From Tepidimonas charontis (GTDB taxonomy: Bacteria > Pseudomonadota > Gammaproteobacteria > Burkholderiales > Burkholderiaceae_C): DNA of 44,889 nucleotides. Made by a program: the position numbers and the translations under genes. Of the stretch, positions 18,675 to 27,666 are shown piece after piece. Every line of letters begins with the position of its first letter. Position 1 is the stretch's first letter. The notes beneath the pieces are model-generated. The model made no database searches, was not told the DNA's origin, and worked only from the letters and a program-made list of their open reading frames with translations. The DNA lies in NCBI RefSeq assembly GCF_007556685.1, contig NZ_VJON01000022.1, positions 1 through 44,889 on the forward strand, written 5' to 3'.

Positions 18675-19673
18675 ATGGATACGCCTGTGCGCGCCGCCAT
18701 TGACGCCGGCCAATCCGACCGTCCCGACGTGTCGGTGGTCATCCCAGTGTTCAACGAGTTCGACAACCTGCGTGACTTGGTGCAGCGCGTCGGCGCGGCG
18801 CTGGAGCCGACCGGCTGGACCTTCGAGCTGCTGTGTATCGACGACGGCTCCACCGACGGCAGCGCGGCCTTGTTGGCCCAGCTGGCGGGCCAGTACCCGT
18901 GGCTGCATCCGGTGGCCCTGGCGCGAAACTACGGTCAGTCCACCGCTTTGCAGGCCGGGTTCGAGCGTGCCCGCGGACGCTATATCGTCACGCTGGACGG
19001 CGATCTGCAAAATGACCCCCTCGACATTCCGGCGCTGATCGAGCGCCTGGAGACGGACCCGGAGGTCGATGTGATTTCGGGCTGGCGGCGCCAACGCCAG
19101 GACAAGGCCCTGTCGCGGCGGCTGCCTTCGGTGGTGGCCAATCGCCTGATCTCGTGGGCCACGCGCGTGCCGCTGAACGACTATGGCTGTGCGCTCAAGG
19201 CCTACCGGCGCGAAATCATCGAGCGCATTCGCCTCTACGGTGAGCTGCATCGCTTCATCCCATCGCTGGCGCGCGAAGTCGGTGCGCGTATCGTCGAGGT
19301 GCCGGTGCGGCATCATGCGCGCACGCGCGGTCAGTCGAAGTACGGCATCGATCGCACGTTTCGGGTCATTCTGGACCTGGTTTTGATCGTCTTTTTTCTG
19401 CGCTATCGGCAGCGGCCGCTGCATGCCTTCGGTGGCCTGGGTCTGTGGCTGCTCACACCGGGGCTGCTCATCCTGCTGTATCTGGGCGTGCAAAAACTGA
19501 TGGGTGAAGACATTGGCATGCGACCGCTGTTGCTGGCCGGTGTCATGATGGTGCTGATGGGAGTGCAGCTGATCGTCGCCGGTCTGACCGGTGAATTGCT
19601 GATTCGCATCTACCACGAAGGGACCGCGCGTCCGCAGTACCACACGCGCCCCGTGAGCGCGCCGCGACCATGA
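18675..19673 (+). CDS. Glycosyltransferase family 2, polyprenyl-phosphate sugar transferase type (DPM1/ArnC-like)
   Basis: 332 residues. The GT-A domain has SVVIPVFNEFDNLRDLV (about 20-36), the nucleotide-binding IDDGSTDGS, the acidic DGDLQNDP motif (about 112-119), and the acceptor-site LNDYGCALKAYRR. Two C-terminal membrane helices (about 250-275 and 285-310) place it at the inner membrane, as in ArnC and bacterial dolichyl-phosphate-mannose-synthase-like proteins. Such enzymes load a sugar onto undecaprenyl phosphate, producing the donor for GT39 enzymes. The stop codon overlaps the start of the flippase-like gene (ATGA). The frame is open further upstream, but the ATG at 18675 gives the family's N terminus. 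Confidence 0.9.
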   Translation: MDTPVRAAIDAGQSDRPDVSVVIPVFNEFDNLRDLVQRVGAALEPTGWTFELLCIDDGSTDGSAALLAQLAGQYPWLHPVALARNYGQSTALQAGFERARGRYIVTLDGDLQNDPLDIPALIERLETDPEVDVISGWRRQRQDKALSRRLPSVVANRLISWATRVPLNDYGCALKAYRREIIERIRLYGELHRFIPSLAREVGARIVEVPVRHHARTRGQSKYGIDRTFRVILDLVLIVFFLRYRQRPLHAFGGLGLWLLTPGLLILLYLGVQKLMGEDIGMRPLLLAGVMMVLMGVQLIVAGLTGELLIRIYHEGTARPQYHTRPVSAPRP

Positions 19674-20632
19674 GGTTGCCTGTGCGGCGCGTCTTCAAGC
19701 TGGGCGCTGCGCTGGTGCTGCTGGCCGCGGTGGCCTGGTGGGTCGATCCGCAACCGCTCGGGCAAACCCTGGCACGAGCCGATGCGTCTTGGGTGCTGAT
19801 CGGTTTGCTGACCAGCACCGCTGCCAATGCAGCGTCGGCTTGGCGCTGGCGCGCCCTGGTGGACTGGATGGGCTGGCGCATGCCTCTGGCGTGGGCCCTG
19901 CCGGTGTATTTTCGCGGGGTGGCGGCCAATGCATGGCTGCCAGGCGCCGTGGTGGGCGGCGATGTGCTGCGCGCTTGGGCACTGCACCAGCGGGGGGTGC
20001 CGGTGGCGCAGGCCAGCGCATCGGTGCTACTCGATCGCCTCAGTGGTTTGTGGGTGTTGGGGGTCTTGGGCGTGGCGGGGCTGGCCCTCGGTCATGGTCT
20101 CGATCGGGCCTGGGCGCTGCTTGGGGGCGCAGCGCTCGACGAGAGCCAGATACTCGCGTTGCGGGGCGTCCTGTGGACGGTGGCCTTGCTGCTGCTGGTG
20201 CTGCCGTATGCGGTGTTGCGCTTGCCGGCCACCGCCTGGGGCGCGCGTTTGCCGCACTGGGGCTGGTGGCACCGGCTGGCGCATCACGCGCCGGGCCCCC
20301 AGGTGCTGCGCCAACTGCTGGGCTCTTTGGTCGTACAGGGGTTGTCGATTGCGACCTTGGGCGCGTGTTTACACGCGGTGGGCGCCCCCCTGCCATGGAC
20401 CGTGGTGGCCGCCGCCGCCGTGCCGATTTTCGTCTTCGCCACGCTGCCCATCAGCTTCGGCGGCTGGGGCACGCGCGAGGCGGCCGCCGTGGCGGTTCTG
20501 TTGCCGCTGGGCGTCAGCGGCGCGCAGGCCATGGCGGCGTCGGTGCTGTATGGCTTGTTTCCGGTCGTGCAGTCGGCGCTGGCGCTGTGGCCGCTGCCGG
20601 CCGCCAACGCGACGCGGCCGCCGCAGCGCTGA
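19670..20632 (+). CDS. Flippase-domain membrane protein, YbhN/lysylphosphatidylglycerol-synthase TM family
   Basis: 320 residues with about 8 membrane helices. Landmarks are the amino-terminal helix, YFRGVAANAWLPGAVVGGD (about 83-101), SVLLDRLSGLWVLG and the late motif TLPISFGGWGTREAAAVAV, all typical of the YbhN/LPG-synthase transmembrane family. Members are implicated in moving or holding lipid-linked molecules, but the substrate is not established. The gene overlaps the GT2 stop by four bases, so both are translated together. A plausible job is helping translocate the undecaprenyl-linked sugar made by the GT2 enzyme; this is inference. A terminator-like hairpin follows. Confidence 0.85.
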   Translation: MRLPVRRVFKLGAALVLLAAVAWWVDPQPLGQTLARADASWVLIGLLTSTAANAASAWRWRALVDWMGWRMPLAWALPVYFRGVAANAWLPGAVVGGDVLRAWALHQRGVPVAQASASVLLDRLSGLWVLGVLGVAGLALGHGLDRAWALLGGAALDESQILALRGVLWTVALLLLVLPYAVLRLPATAWGARLPHWGWWHRLAHHAPGPQVLRQLLGSLVVQGLSIATLGACLHAVGAPLPWTVVAAAAVPIFVFATLPISFGGWGTREAAAVAVLLPLGVSGAQAMAASVLYGLFPVVQSALALWPLPAANATRPPQR

Positions 20633-20648
20633 TCACGGATGACCCGTG

Positions 20649-20676
20649 CCCGTGCCCTGGCGGCCGCGGGGTTTTT
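20649..20676 (+). terminator. Terminator after the flippase-like gene
   Basis: CCCGTG (20649-20654) pairs with CGCGGG (20665-20670) around a 10-nt loop, followed by G and five T (20672-20676). It lies in the 43-nt gap between convergent genes and touches the stop codon of the parvulin gene. Confidence 0.55.
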
Positions 20677-21461
20677 CATTGCACTTTGGCCTTGGCGCGC
20701 AGCTCTTCCTGGAACTGCACCAGGCGCTGTTGCTGCATTTGTTGCTGCAGCTGCGGCTTGACGTCGTCGAACGGTGGCACCTGGGCCGCACGGGTGTCGT
20801 CCAGGCGAATGACGTGCCAGCCAAAGGGCGATTGCACCGGCGTGCGCGTGACTTCGCCTTTGTTGAGGGCCTTCATGGCGTTGCCGAATTCGGGCACGAA
20901 CATGTCGGGGGTGGCCCAATCCAGATCGCCCCCCTTGGCGGCGGAGCCCGGATCTTTGGAGCGCTGCTTGGCCAGGTCCTCGAAGCGCGTCCCCTTGTCC
21001 AGCTCGGCGAGGACGGCTTTGGCTTCCTCTTCGCTGCCCAACAGAATGTGGCGTGCCCGGTATTCTTGCCCCATTTGCTTGACCAGACGGTCGTACTCGG
21101 CACGCAGTTCGGCGTCGGTGACCGGTTGGCGGCGTTGCTGGTCGGCGAACAGCTCGCGAATCAGTACGGTCTGGGTGGCCAGCTCGAGCTGGGCCTTGAC
21201 CTCGGGCCGCGCGCGCAGACCGCGCCGCTCGGCTTCCTGCACGAAAATCTCGCGCAGGATGGCCTCTTCGCGCAACTGTTGGCGCGCCGCATCGTCCACG
21301 GGGCGGCCAGCGCGCGCCATTTGTTGCTCCAGTGCCTGCAGCCGCGCGCTGGGCACCGGCTTGCCATTGACGATGGCCAGATTCTGGGCGTGCGCTGCGG
21401 TGGATACAGCGGCGGCAGCAAGACACGCGGCCAGCGCCGCGTGCGACAGAGCGTATTTCAT
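20676..21461 (-). CDS. Periplasmic peptidylprolyl isomerase, parvulin (PpiC/SurA-like)
   Basis: 261 residues. An N-terminal signal peptide is visible (MKYALSHAALAACLAAA, with AHA-QN as the likely cleavage near residue 25). A helical chaperone-like region (about 30-130) leads to a rotamase domain (about 135-235) with RARHILLGSEEEAKAVL, the GTRFEDLAKQRSKDPGSAAK block and SPFGWHVIRLDD, all standard parvulin features. The protein assists folding of exported proteins. It is the last gene of a minus-strand group msrB-yciB-bolA-parvulin. The Gln-rich C terminus is probably a coiled tail. The start is the ATG before the signal peptide; an open extension upstream to 21548 is not needed. Confidence 0.93.
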   Translation of the reverse strand: MKYALSHAALAACLAAAAVSTAAHAQNLAIVNGKPVPSARLQALEQQMARAGRPVDDAARQQLREEAILREIFVQEAERRGLRARPEVKAQLELATQTVLIRELFADQQRRQPVTDAELRAEYDRLVKQMGQEYRARHILLGSEEEAKAVLAELDKGTRFEDLAKQRSKDPGSAAKGGDLDWATPDMFVPEFGNAMKALNKGEVTRTPVQSPFGWHVIRLDDTRAAQVPPFDDVKPQLQQQMQQQRLVQFQEELRAKAKVQ

Positions 21462-21544
21462 GGATGCGAGACTCACAAAAAAGAGACAGAGAAAAGCGCT
21501 GGCGTAGACACCCGGCGACTGGGTGCAGCCAGCCAATGAAACGG

Positions 21545-21844
21545 TCATTCTGGCGGCAGCACCTCGATGGCCAAGGCATGCAATCCGGCCTGAAACGCCG
21601 GGCGCAGCGCATCATACACAAGGCGGTGAGCGGCGACCCGAGAGCGGCCGCGCAGGGCGGCTGCGGCGATGCGGATGCGAAAATGCGTACCTTGCCCCAG
21701 GGCATTGGCGCCGGCGTGTCCGGCATGCGCAGCGCTCTCGTCGATGACGTGCAGCTGCGTGGGCTGCAGTGCCTGGCGCAGCAAGGTCTCGATCCAAGCT
21801 GCGGTAGGCCCTGCCTCGCTGGTGGTGGGGGCGTGGTCGTTCAT
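21545..21844 (-). CDS. bolA: BolA family protein
   Basis: 99 residues. The family core is recognisable in [17 protein letters not shown] (about 31-47), [20 protein letters not shown] and [21 protein letters not shown]. BolA proteins pair with monothiol glutaredoxins in iron-sulfur handling and influence cell shape and stress responses. The conserved invariant His is in the RVAAHRLVY segment. The ATG overlaps the yciB stop as ATGA (21841-21844), so it is translationally coupled to yciB. The first 15 residues ([15 protein letters not shown]) are not conserved. Confidence 0.9.
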   Translation of the reverse strand: MNDHAPTTSEAGPTAAWIETLLRQALQPTQLHVIDESAAHAGHAGANALGQGTHFRIRIAAAALRGRSRVAAHRLVYDALRPAFQAGLHALAIEVLPPE

Positions 21845-22374
21845 GTCATGTCGTCCTTCAGGTGCCGCGCCACGTAGACGCCTTGGCCGATCAGGAACAG
21901 CACCGGGAAGATATATCCCCACAGTTTGAAATCCACCCAGGCGTCGGTGGAGAAAAACGCCGCGACGTAGGCGTTGAGGGCCGCCATGAACAGGCAGTAG
22001 CCAACCCATGCCAGCGTCAGGCGCGTCCACACCGAGTGCGGCAGGCGCAACTGCGTGCCAAGCAAGAGCTGCAGGACGTTTTTTTTCCACAAACCCTGCG
22101 CGGCCGCCAACGCCAATGCCATGGCGCCATACAGGACGGTGGGCTTCCACTTGATGAAGCGATCGTCGTGCAGGATCAGGGTGAGCGCACCAAACGCCAG
22201 CACCAGCAGCAGGGTGACTTTGTGCAGGGTTTGCAGCCGCCGGTCGATGGCGTAGATGAGCGCGGTTTGAGCCAGGGTCGCGCCCATCAGCACGGCGGTG
22301 GCCACATAAATGCCCTGCCACTGGTAGGCCAGAAAAAACAGGACGATGGGAAAAAAATCGATCAACAGGCGCAT
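21841..22374 (-). CDS. yciB: Inner-membrane septation protein A (YciB/IspZ)
   Basis: 177 residues with about five membrane helices. The opening [19 protein letters not shown] and the later [18 protein letters not shown] and [20 protein letters not shown] segments are diagnostic for YciB. E. coli YciB is an inner-membrane protein linked to cell envelope synthesis and division; Shigella IspA is needed for intracellular spread. The stop overlaps the bolA start. A GC-rich hairpin (CCCGCG/CGCGGG, 22386-22402) lies 11 nt upstream of the start codon and could affect initiation or mark the end of the preceding unit. Confidence 0.95.
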   Translation of the reverse strand: MRLLIDFFPIVLFFLAYQWQGIYVATAVLMGATLAQTALIYAIDRRLQTLHKVTLLLVLAFGALTLILHDDRFIKWKPTVLYGAMALALAAAQGLWKKNVLQLLLGTQLRLPHSVWTRLTLAWVGYCLFMAALNAYVAAFFSTDAWVDFKLWGYIFPVLFLIGQGVYVARHLKDDMT

Positions 22375-22591
22375 GGTGGGATTATCCCGCGTTCAGCGCG
22401 GGCGTGTGGGGCGACCAACTCGGTCTCTTGGCAACAGGCGCCAACACTGACAGCGCACACCGCCGAGCGCGTGGGCCATGGATGCCGTCACGATCGGCTT
22501 GTTGGCAGCCGTGGGGGCGCCGCAGCAGCCGTCAGAGGGCGCCAGCGGCGGGACAGGCGGGCGCTGGCCGAGGCACAAGCGCAGGCCGCGA

Positions 22592-23059
22592 TCAGCAGGC
22601 GTCATCAGCGGGCAGAGGCTGCCACTGCAGGGCGGCAGAGTTCATGCAATAACGCAGTCCCGTTGGTGGTGGACCGTCGTCGAACACGTGGCCCAGATGG
22701 GCACCGCACTGGGCGCACAGGGTCTCGGTGCGGATCATGCCGTGGCTGCGATCGAGTCGCTCGACGATGGCGCCGGGCACGGCCCGCCAGAAACTGGGCC
22801 AACCGCAGCCAGCGTCGAACTTGGCATCGCTGTCGAACAGATGAGCCCCACAGGCCACGCAGTGGTAGCGCCCGAGCTGCCACCAGTCGGCGTAGCGCCC
22901 GGTGAACGCCCGCTCGGTGGCAGCGCGGCGCGTCACTTCATAGGCCAGCGGCTCTGCTTCGCCGCGCGCGATTTTGGCGTCGAGCCAGGCGCGCCACTCG
23001 GCCTCGTCCTTCTGTATCGGAAATGGCGTGGTGGGGTGGCGTGCGGCGGAGATCGGCAT
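22592..23059 (-). CDS. msrB: Peptide-methionine (R)-S-oxide reductase MsrB
   Basis: 155 residues. MsrB reduces the R form of methionine sulfoxide in proteins using thioredoxin. The two zinc-binding CxxC pairs are Cys67/Cys70 ([11 protein letters not shown]) and Cys115/Cys118 ([17 protein letters not shown]), and the catalytic Cys138 is in RYCMNSAAL. The substrate-cage segment CGWPSFW is present. A C-terminal Cys (ADDAC) is also visible. It starts the minus-strand unit with yciB, bolA and the parvulin, and is 46 nt after selO. The 217-nt gap down to yciB holds only a GC-rich hairpin near yciB. Confidence 0.96.
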   Translation of the reverse strand: MPISAARHPTTPFPIQKDEAEWRAWLDAKIARGEAEPLAYEVTRRAATERAFTGRYADWWQLGRYHCVACGAHLFDSDAKFDAGCGWPSFWRAVPGAIVERLDRSHGMIRTETLCAQCGAHLGHVFDDGPPPTGLRYCMNSAALQWQPLPADDAC

Positions 23060-23105
23060 CGTCGGATCGTATTGGGATGAGGGATGAAGGGGCGGGTGGG
23101 GCGCT

Positions 23106-24818
23106 TTACGATGAACAACTGATACGCAGTCGTGCGGCCCACGCCGGCGGAAAAGCGGTCAAGTCAGGATCATCGGGTTCGTCGTACGGCTGCAGGAGCG
23201 CGGCCAGCAGTCGGTCCACGGCGCTGGCGTCGCCCGCTAGCGCCTCCGCGATGGCTTGCTGCGCCAGGTGGTTGCGCAAGACCACCCGTGGGTTGGCGGC
23301 GCGCATGCGCGCCCACGCCGCTGCAACGTCATCGGCACGGGCACGTTGACGCCAATCGGCGGCCCAGGCATCGAAGGCATCGCGCTGCAGAAAAAGGTCG
23401 CGCACCGGCTGCAAGGCGGTGTGGGCGCTGGCTGCATCGCTGCTGAGCGCGCCCTCGCCAACCGCGTCGGTCAGACGCCGCCAAAAGATGGGGTAGTCCA
23501 CCTGGTCGGCCTGCATCAGCTGCAACAGATGTTCGATGAGACGTGCGTCGGCCTCGGCGCGTTCGGCCAAGGGTTGCATTCCGAGCTTGGCCAACATGCG
23601 CGTCTGCAGGGACCGCCAGAAAAGATCGCGGTAGGGCCGCAGCGCGGCGTGTGCTTGCGCCACGTCGTCCAGTAGCGGCAGCAGGGCCTGGGCCAGACAG
23701 TGCAGATTCCAGTACGCCACCTGCGGTTGGCGCGCGTAGGCATAGCGGCCGCCGTGGTCGGACGCATTGCAAATGTGCCGTGCATCGAAGGCATCCATGA
23801 ACTGGTAGGGGCCGTAGTCCAGCGTCAGCCCAAGGATGCTCATATTGTCGGTATTCATGACGCCGTGGCAAAAGCCCACCGCCTGCCAGGCCGCCAGCAG
23901 CCGCGCGGTGCGCCGCGTTACCGCCTCCAGCAGGCGCGCGTACGGGTTGGGGCAACCATCGGTGGCCCAGGGCGGCTCCGCGCCCGTTAGGGGGGCGTCC
24001 GGTTCGTTGTGCGCGGGGCTGGCGGGCTGCCCGTCGCTCGTCGCGGCCGAGGGGTACGACCGCGCGCCGTGCGCGTCGGCCACGTCGGCCGGTCCGTCGG
24101 GCGTGCGGCAACGCGGGTAGAAGTGGTCGATGACGAAATCGGCCAGCTGGCGCAGCTCGGCCAGCGCGCTCACGCTGGCGAAGTGCTCGAAGTGTCCGAA
24201 CCGGATGAAGCTGGGCGCCAGGCGCGTGACGACGGCGGCCATTTCGATCGTTTCGCGCCACACCGGGGCGCTGGAGCCGATGACACACAAGGCACGCGTG
24301 GTGGGGATGCCCAGGGCGTGCATCGCTTCACTGGCCAGAAATTCGCGGATCGAGCTGCGCCAGACGGCACGCCCGTCCCCCATACGTGAGTAGGGGGTGC
24401 GGCCGCTGCCTTTGAGCTGCACCTCGCACAGCCCAGATCGGCTGGGGCTGTCGCCCAGCAGCAGCGCGCGTCCGTCGCCGAGCTGCCCCGCCCATGCGCC
24501 GAACTGATGTCCGCTGTAGACCGTGGCCACCGAGTGTGCGCCCGGCAGCGGCGCGCAGCCGCTCAGGGCCGCGCACAGTGCCTCGTCGGCCCAGTGTGGC
24601 GGCAGCCCCAGATCAGCCGCCGCCGCTGGACTGTGTCCCAGCCAGCGCGGCTGGGGCAGCGGCTGCGGCGCCACGGGTGTAAAAAAGGACGGCCCGAGCG
24701 CCAAGAAGCGCGCCGGCTGCAATGTCCAGGGGGCCGAGGCGGGCGCGCGGGCACTGCCGGGCGGCTCCAGGCGCTTTGCTGCCGTATCAGCGGCTGGTTG
24801 CGGGACCAGGACGTTCAT
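23106..24818 (-). CDS. selO: Protein adenylyltransferase SelO (YdiU/UPF0061)
   Basis: 570 residues, somewhat longer than E. coli YdiU (478). SelO is a pseudokinase-fold enzyme that transfers AMP to Ser/Thr/Tyr residues of target proteins and protects against oxidative stress. Visible motifs are [39 protein letters not shown] (135-154), [20 protein letters not shown] (317-336), and the C-terminal ISCSS, where vertebrate SelO has selenocysteine. Residues about 238-290 form an extra Pro/Ala/Ser-rich stretch ([13 protein letters not shown] onward) that I would treat as a lineage-specific insertion. The start [11 protein letters not shown] follows 105 nt after the Crp/Fnr gene. Its neighbour msrB fits a redox-stress context. 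Confidence 0.94.
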   Translation of the reverse strand: MNVLVPQPAADTAAKRLEPPGSARAPASAPWTLQPARFLALGPSFFTPVAPQPLPQPRWLGHSPAAAADLGLPPHWADEALCAALSGCAPLPGAHSVATVYSGHQFGAWAGQLGDGRALLLGDSPSRSGLCEVQLKGSGRTPYSRMGDGRAVWRSSIREFLASEAMHALGIPTTRALCVIGSSAPVWRETIEMAAVVTRLAPSFIRFGHFEHFASVSALAELRQLADFVIDHFYPRCRTPDGPADVADAHGARSYPSAATSDGQPASPAHNEPDAPLTGAEPPWATDGCPNPYARLLEAVTRRTARLLAAWQAVGFCHGVMNTDNMSILGLTLDYGPYQFMDAFDARHICNASDHGGRYAYARQPQVAYWNLHCLAQALLPLLDDVAQAHAALRPYRDLFWRSLQTRMLAKLGMQPLAERAEADARLIEHLLQLMQADQVDYPIFWRRLTDAVGEGALSSDAASAHTALQPVRDLFLQRDAFDAWAADWRQRARADDVAAAWARMRAANPRVVLRNHLAQQAIAEALAGDASAVDRLLAALLQPYDEPDDPDLTAFPPAWAARLRISCSS

Positions 24819-24923
24819 GCGGGCATTGTCGGGCGTTCGCGGCAACCTTGTGCCCGCTGGGGATGTGTCAGACGGTGTGCACCGCAGCCGGTAGCGCGAC
24901 CGCGTGCCGCGCAGCGCGGTGCA

Positions 24924-25712
24924 TCATCGCCGCGGATGCTGGGCTGGCGGTGCGTCCTTGGCACTTTCGAAGGCGGCGCCCACGGGACGCGGGTCGCTGC
25001 AGGACGTCAAGTGGCTTGGCGCCAAGGCGGCCGGGTCGGTGCCGAGCATATGCGACAGCGCCTCAGGCTGCAGCACGTCGATGCGGCTGAACTCCAGCGA
25101 GATCCAGCCGCGCGCCTCGAACGCTTTGAGCACGCGGTTGGTCGTCTGGCGCGACAGCCCGGCCAGATGTCCCAGGTCCTCCTGTGAGACGGTGATGCGC
25201 CTGACACCAGCCTGGCAAAACATCATCAGGTACTGTGCGACCCGCACTTCGGGCGAGCGCAGGCGCCCGGCCTCGATAGCCGTCATCGCCTGCCCCAGAC
25301 GCAAATTGAGCCGTTCGATGAGAAAGTGGTTGAACGGTAGGCTGGTTTCGTACAGTTGGCGAAACAGCGGCACCGGCATGCCGATGAGGGTGGTGTCGCG
25401 CAGCGCCAGCACGTCGTAGCGCCAGGCGCCGCCGTTGAGCACCGTGCCTTCGCCGAACCACTCACCGGCTGGCACGCTCAGAAAGGCCGAGATGCGCCCA
25501 TCGGGTGCGGCCGTTTGCAGCTTGGCCATGCCCGACAGCACCCCCCACCAAGCCTGTACCGGCGTGCCGCGGCGCAGCAGCAGCTCGCCCCGGGCGGCGC
25601 GCAGCCACAGCATCGACTCGATCAGGGTTTGTCGCATACCGGCATCGAGCGAGCCGAACCAAGGTTGCTGAGCCAAATAAATACGGGCTGGGTGGCGGGT
25701 GTCGATGGTCAT
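24924..25712 (-). CDS. Crp/Fnr-family transcriptional regulator
   Basis: 262 residues. A cyclic-nucleotide-binding-type beta roll covers about residues 20-135 (RGELLLRRGTPVQAWWGVL; SVPAGEWFGEGTVLNGG). A long dimer helix follows, then a winged HTH at about 170-235 (VSQEDLGHLAGLSRQTTNRV as recognition region, then KAFEARGWISLE). There is no N-terminal Cys cluster, so it is not a true oxygen-sensing FNR; the ligand is unknown. The gene is divergent from the acyl-CoA synthetase, with a 187-nt shared promoter region, which suggests it controls the fatty-acid/LIV gene group. The ATG at 25712 was chosen; an in-frame ATG at 25763 would add 17 residues. The last 35 residues are a non-conserved tail. 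Confidence 0.88.
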   Translation of the reverse strand: MTIDTRHPARIYLAQQPWFGSLDAGMRQTLIESMLWLRAARGELLLRRGTPVQAWWGVLSGMAKLQTAAPDGRISAFLSVPAGEWFGEGTVLNGGAWRYDVLALRDTTLIGMPVPLFRQLYETSLPFNHFLIERLNLRLGQAMTAIEAGRLRSPEVRVAQYLMMFCQAGVRRITVSQEDLGHLAGLSRQTTNRVLKAFEARGWISLEFSRIDVLQPEALSHMLGTDPAALAPSHLTSCSDPRPVGAAFESAKDAPPAQHPRR

Positions 25713-25746
25713 GATGGGTATCTGGGGCAAGCGCCGTCGCATCAGG

Positions 25747-25762
25747 TGTCTGGCATGCGACA
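25747..25762. promoter_or_regulatory. Possible operator half-sites (TGTC-N8-GACA) in divergent promoter region
   Basis: TGTC (25747-25750) and GACA (25759-25762) form a dyad with an 8-nt spacer, in the gap between the Crp/Fnr gene and the acyl-CoA synthetase. Crp/Fnr proteins bind such spaced dyads, but the arms are only four bases. No FNR box was seen. Confidence 0.22.
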
Positions 25763-25899
25763 AAGACGACGATGCCTGCGGGTTAGTCTGGATGACAGCG
25801 GGTGTTGAGGGCGGTCATGATGCCGTAAGCTTATCCCAGCGGTCGGCGGCGGATGCCGCTGCCTCGCCCGCCCACCCATCACGCCGAGGAGGACCTGTC

Positions 25900-27537
25900 A
25901 TGCTGGGTCTGATGCAAGACCGACCATTGCTGATCGCCGATCTGATCGAACACGCCGCGCGCCACCATGGCGATGTCGAAATCGTTTCGCGCCGGGTGGA
26001 GGGCGACATCCACCGCACCACCTACCGCCAAGCTGCCGGGCGAGCGCGCCAAGTGGCGCATGCCCTGGACGCCTTGGCCCTGCCACAGGGCGAGCGCGTG
26101 GCCACGCTGGCCTGGAATGGTTACCGACACTTCGAACTGTATTTCGGCGTCAGCGGCTCCGGGCGTGTGCTGCACACCATCAACCCGCGCCTGCTGCCCG
26201 AGCAGATCGCGTGGATCGTCAATCATGCCGCAGATCGGGTGCTCGCCTTCGACATGACGTTTTGGCCGATCGTCAAGGGCATCGCTGCCAAATGCCCCAC
26301 GGTCAAGCTGTGGGTGGCGCTGTGCGACGACGCGCACCTGCAGCGCCTGACGGCCGAGGGCACGATCGCCAACCTGGTGAGTTACGAGACCTGGATTGGC
26401 TCGCACCCGACGCGCTACGACTGGCCGGTGTTTCCCGATGATACCGCCAGCAGCATGTGCTACACCAGTGGCACCACCGGGCACCCCAAGGCGGCTCTCT
26501 ACAGCCACAAGTCCACGATCCTGCACGCCTATGCCGCCGCCCTGCCGGACGTGATGTGCCTGAGCGCGCGTGATTGCGTGCTGCCGGTGGTGCCCATGTT
26601 TCACGTCAACGCCTGGGGTATCCCATACTCGGCTGCGGCCGTGGGCTGCAAGCTGGTCTTTCCCGGGGCGCAGCTCGACGGCAAATCGGTGTACAAGCTG
26701 TTGGACACCGAGCGGGTGACGATGGCCGCCGGCGTGCCCACCGTCTGGCAGATGTTGCTGGCGCACATGGACGCCAACGGCCTGAAGTTGCCGGCGCTGC
26801 AGCGCACCGTCATCGGCGGCTCCGCGTGCCCCCCGGCGATGATTCAAGCCTTCCGCGAGCGCTATGGTGTGGAGGTGTTGCACGCCTGGGGCATGACCGA
26901 GCTCAGCCCACTGGGCACCCTGTGCACGTTGAAGAACAAGCACTTGCTGCTGCCCGAAGAAGAACAAATGAAGATTCGCCTCAAGCAGGGGCGGGCCATC
27001 TTCGGCATCGACATGAAGGTGGTGGGGCCGGACGGGCAAGAACTGCCCTGGGACGGGCAGAGCCAGGGCGAGCTGATGGTGCGCGGCCCGTGGGTGATTC
27101 GCGACTACTACCGCAGCGACAAGCCTTCGCCACTGGTCGATGGCTGGTTTCCCACCGGCGATGTCGCCACCATCGACCCCGACGGCTACATGCAGATCAC
27201 CGACCGCAGCAAGGATGTCATCAAATCGGGCGGTGAGTGGATCAGCTCGATCGATGTGGAAAACATCGCGATGGCCCACCCGGCGGTGCAGATGGCAGCC
27301 TGTATCGGTGTCAAGCACCCCAAGTGGGACGAGCGGCCGATCGTGGTCGTCGTCAAAAAGCCGGGCATGGACGTGACGCGCGAGGAGCTACTCGCCTTCT
27401 ACGAGGGCAAGTTGGCCAAATGGCAGATTCCGGATGACGTCGTCTTCGTCGATGCCATTCCGCTGGGCGCCACCGGCAAGATGCAAAAAAACAAGCTGCG
27501 CGAGATGTTGGCAGGCTACCGTTTGCCGGGGCTGTGA
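25900..27537 (+). CDS. Fatty-acid/carboxylate--CoA ligase (AMP-forming, AlkK-like)
   Basis: 545 residues of the ANL superfamily. The enzyme activates a carboxylic acid with ATP and CoA to its acyl-CoA. Visible motifs are the P-loop-like [20 protein letters not shown] (about 184-203), [24 protein letters not shown] (A5), [20 protein letters not shown] (A7) and the hinge [15 protein letters not shown]. The catalytic lysine motif is [13 protein letters not shown] near the C terminus. The overall shape resembles medium- or long-chain fatty-acyl-CoA ligases of the AlkK group. GAGGAGGA (25886-25893) supports the ATG at 25900. It heads the catabolic and LIV transport genes and is divergent from the Crp/Fnr regulator. 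Confidence 0.93.
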   Translation: MLGLMQDRPLLIADLIEHAARHHGDVEIVSRRVEGDIHRTTYRQAAGRARQVAHALDALALPQGERVATLAWNGYRHFELYFGVSGSGRVLHTINPRLLPEQIAWIVNHAADRVLAFDMTFWPIVKGIAAKCPTVKLWVALCDDAHLQRLTAEGTIANLVSYETWIGSHPTRYDWPVFPDDTASSMCYTSGTTGHPKAALYSHKSTILHAYAAALPDVMCLSARDCVLPVVPMFHVNAWGIPYSAAAVGCKLVFPGAQLDGKSVYKLLDTERVTMAAGVPTVWQMLLAHMDANGLKLPALQRTVIGGSACPPAMIQAFRERYGVEVLHAWGMTELSPLGTLCTLKNKHLLLPEEEQMKIRLKQGRAIFGIDMKVVGPDGQELPWDGQSQGELMVRGPWVIRDYYRSDKPSPLVDGWFPTGDVATIDPDGYMQITDRSKDVIKSGGEWISSIDVENIAMAHPAVQMAACIGVKHPKWDERPIVVVVKKPGMDVTREELLAFYEGKLAKWQIPDDVVFVDAIPLGATGKMQKNKLREMLAGYRLPGL

Positions 27538-27549
27538 GGCCACGGTGAA

Positions 27550-27575
27550 GCGACTGTTGTTGGGAAGACAGTCGC
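27550..27575. repeat. Perfect 8-bp inverted repeat between the ligase and livK genes
   Basis: GCGACTGT (27550-27557) and ACAGTCGC (27568-27575) form a perfect dyad with a 10-nt spacer, 12 nt after the ligase stop. It is not followed by a T-run, so it may be an RNA hairpin that separates expression of the ligase from livK, or a protein-binding dyad. Confidence 0.5.
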
Positions 27576-27666
27576 GCACGTGATAGGGGTGCGGGGTTTC
27601 CCCTGATCGTGCAGCGCCCCAGACCCGTTACGCTCGAGACGTTCACCACCCAGAAGGAGACATACC

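Noticed and set aside
22393-22605. Possible 70-residue Cys-containing gene on the minus strand between msrB and yciB
   Set aside because: It begins inside the msrB end, has no Shine-Dalgarno and no recognisable feature; coding bias could not be shown.
24818-25899. FNR box or oxygen-sensing role for the Crp/Fnr regulator
   Set aside because: No N-terminal Cys cluster in the protein and no TTGAT-N4-ATCAA in the intergenic region.
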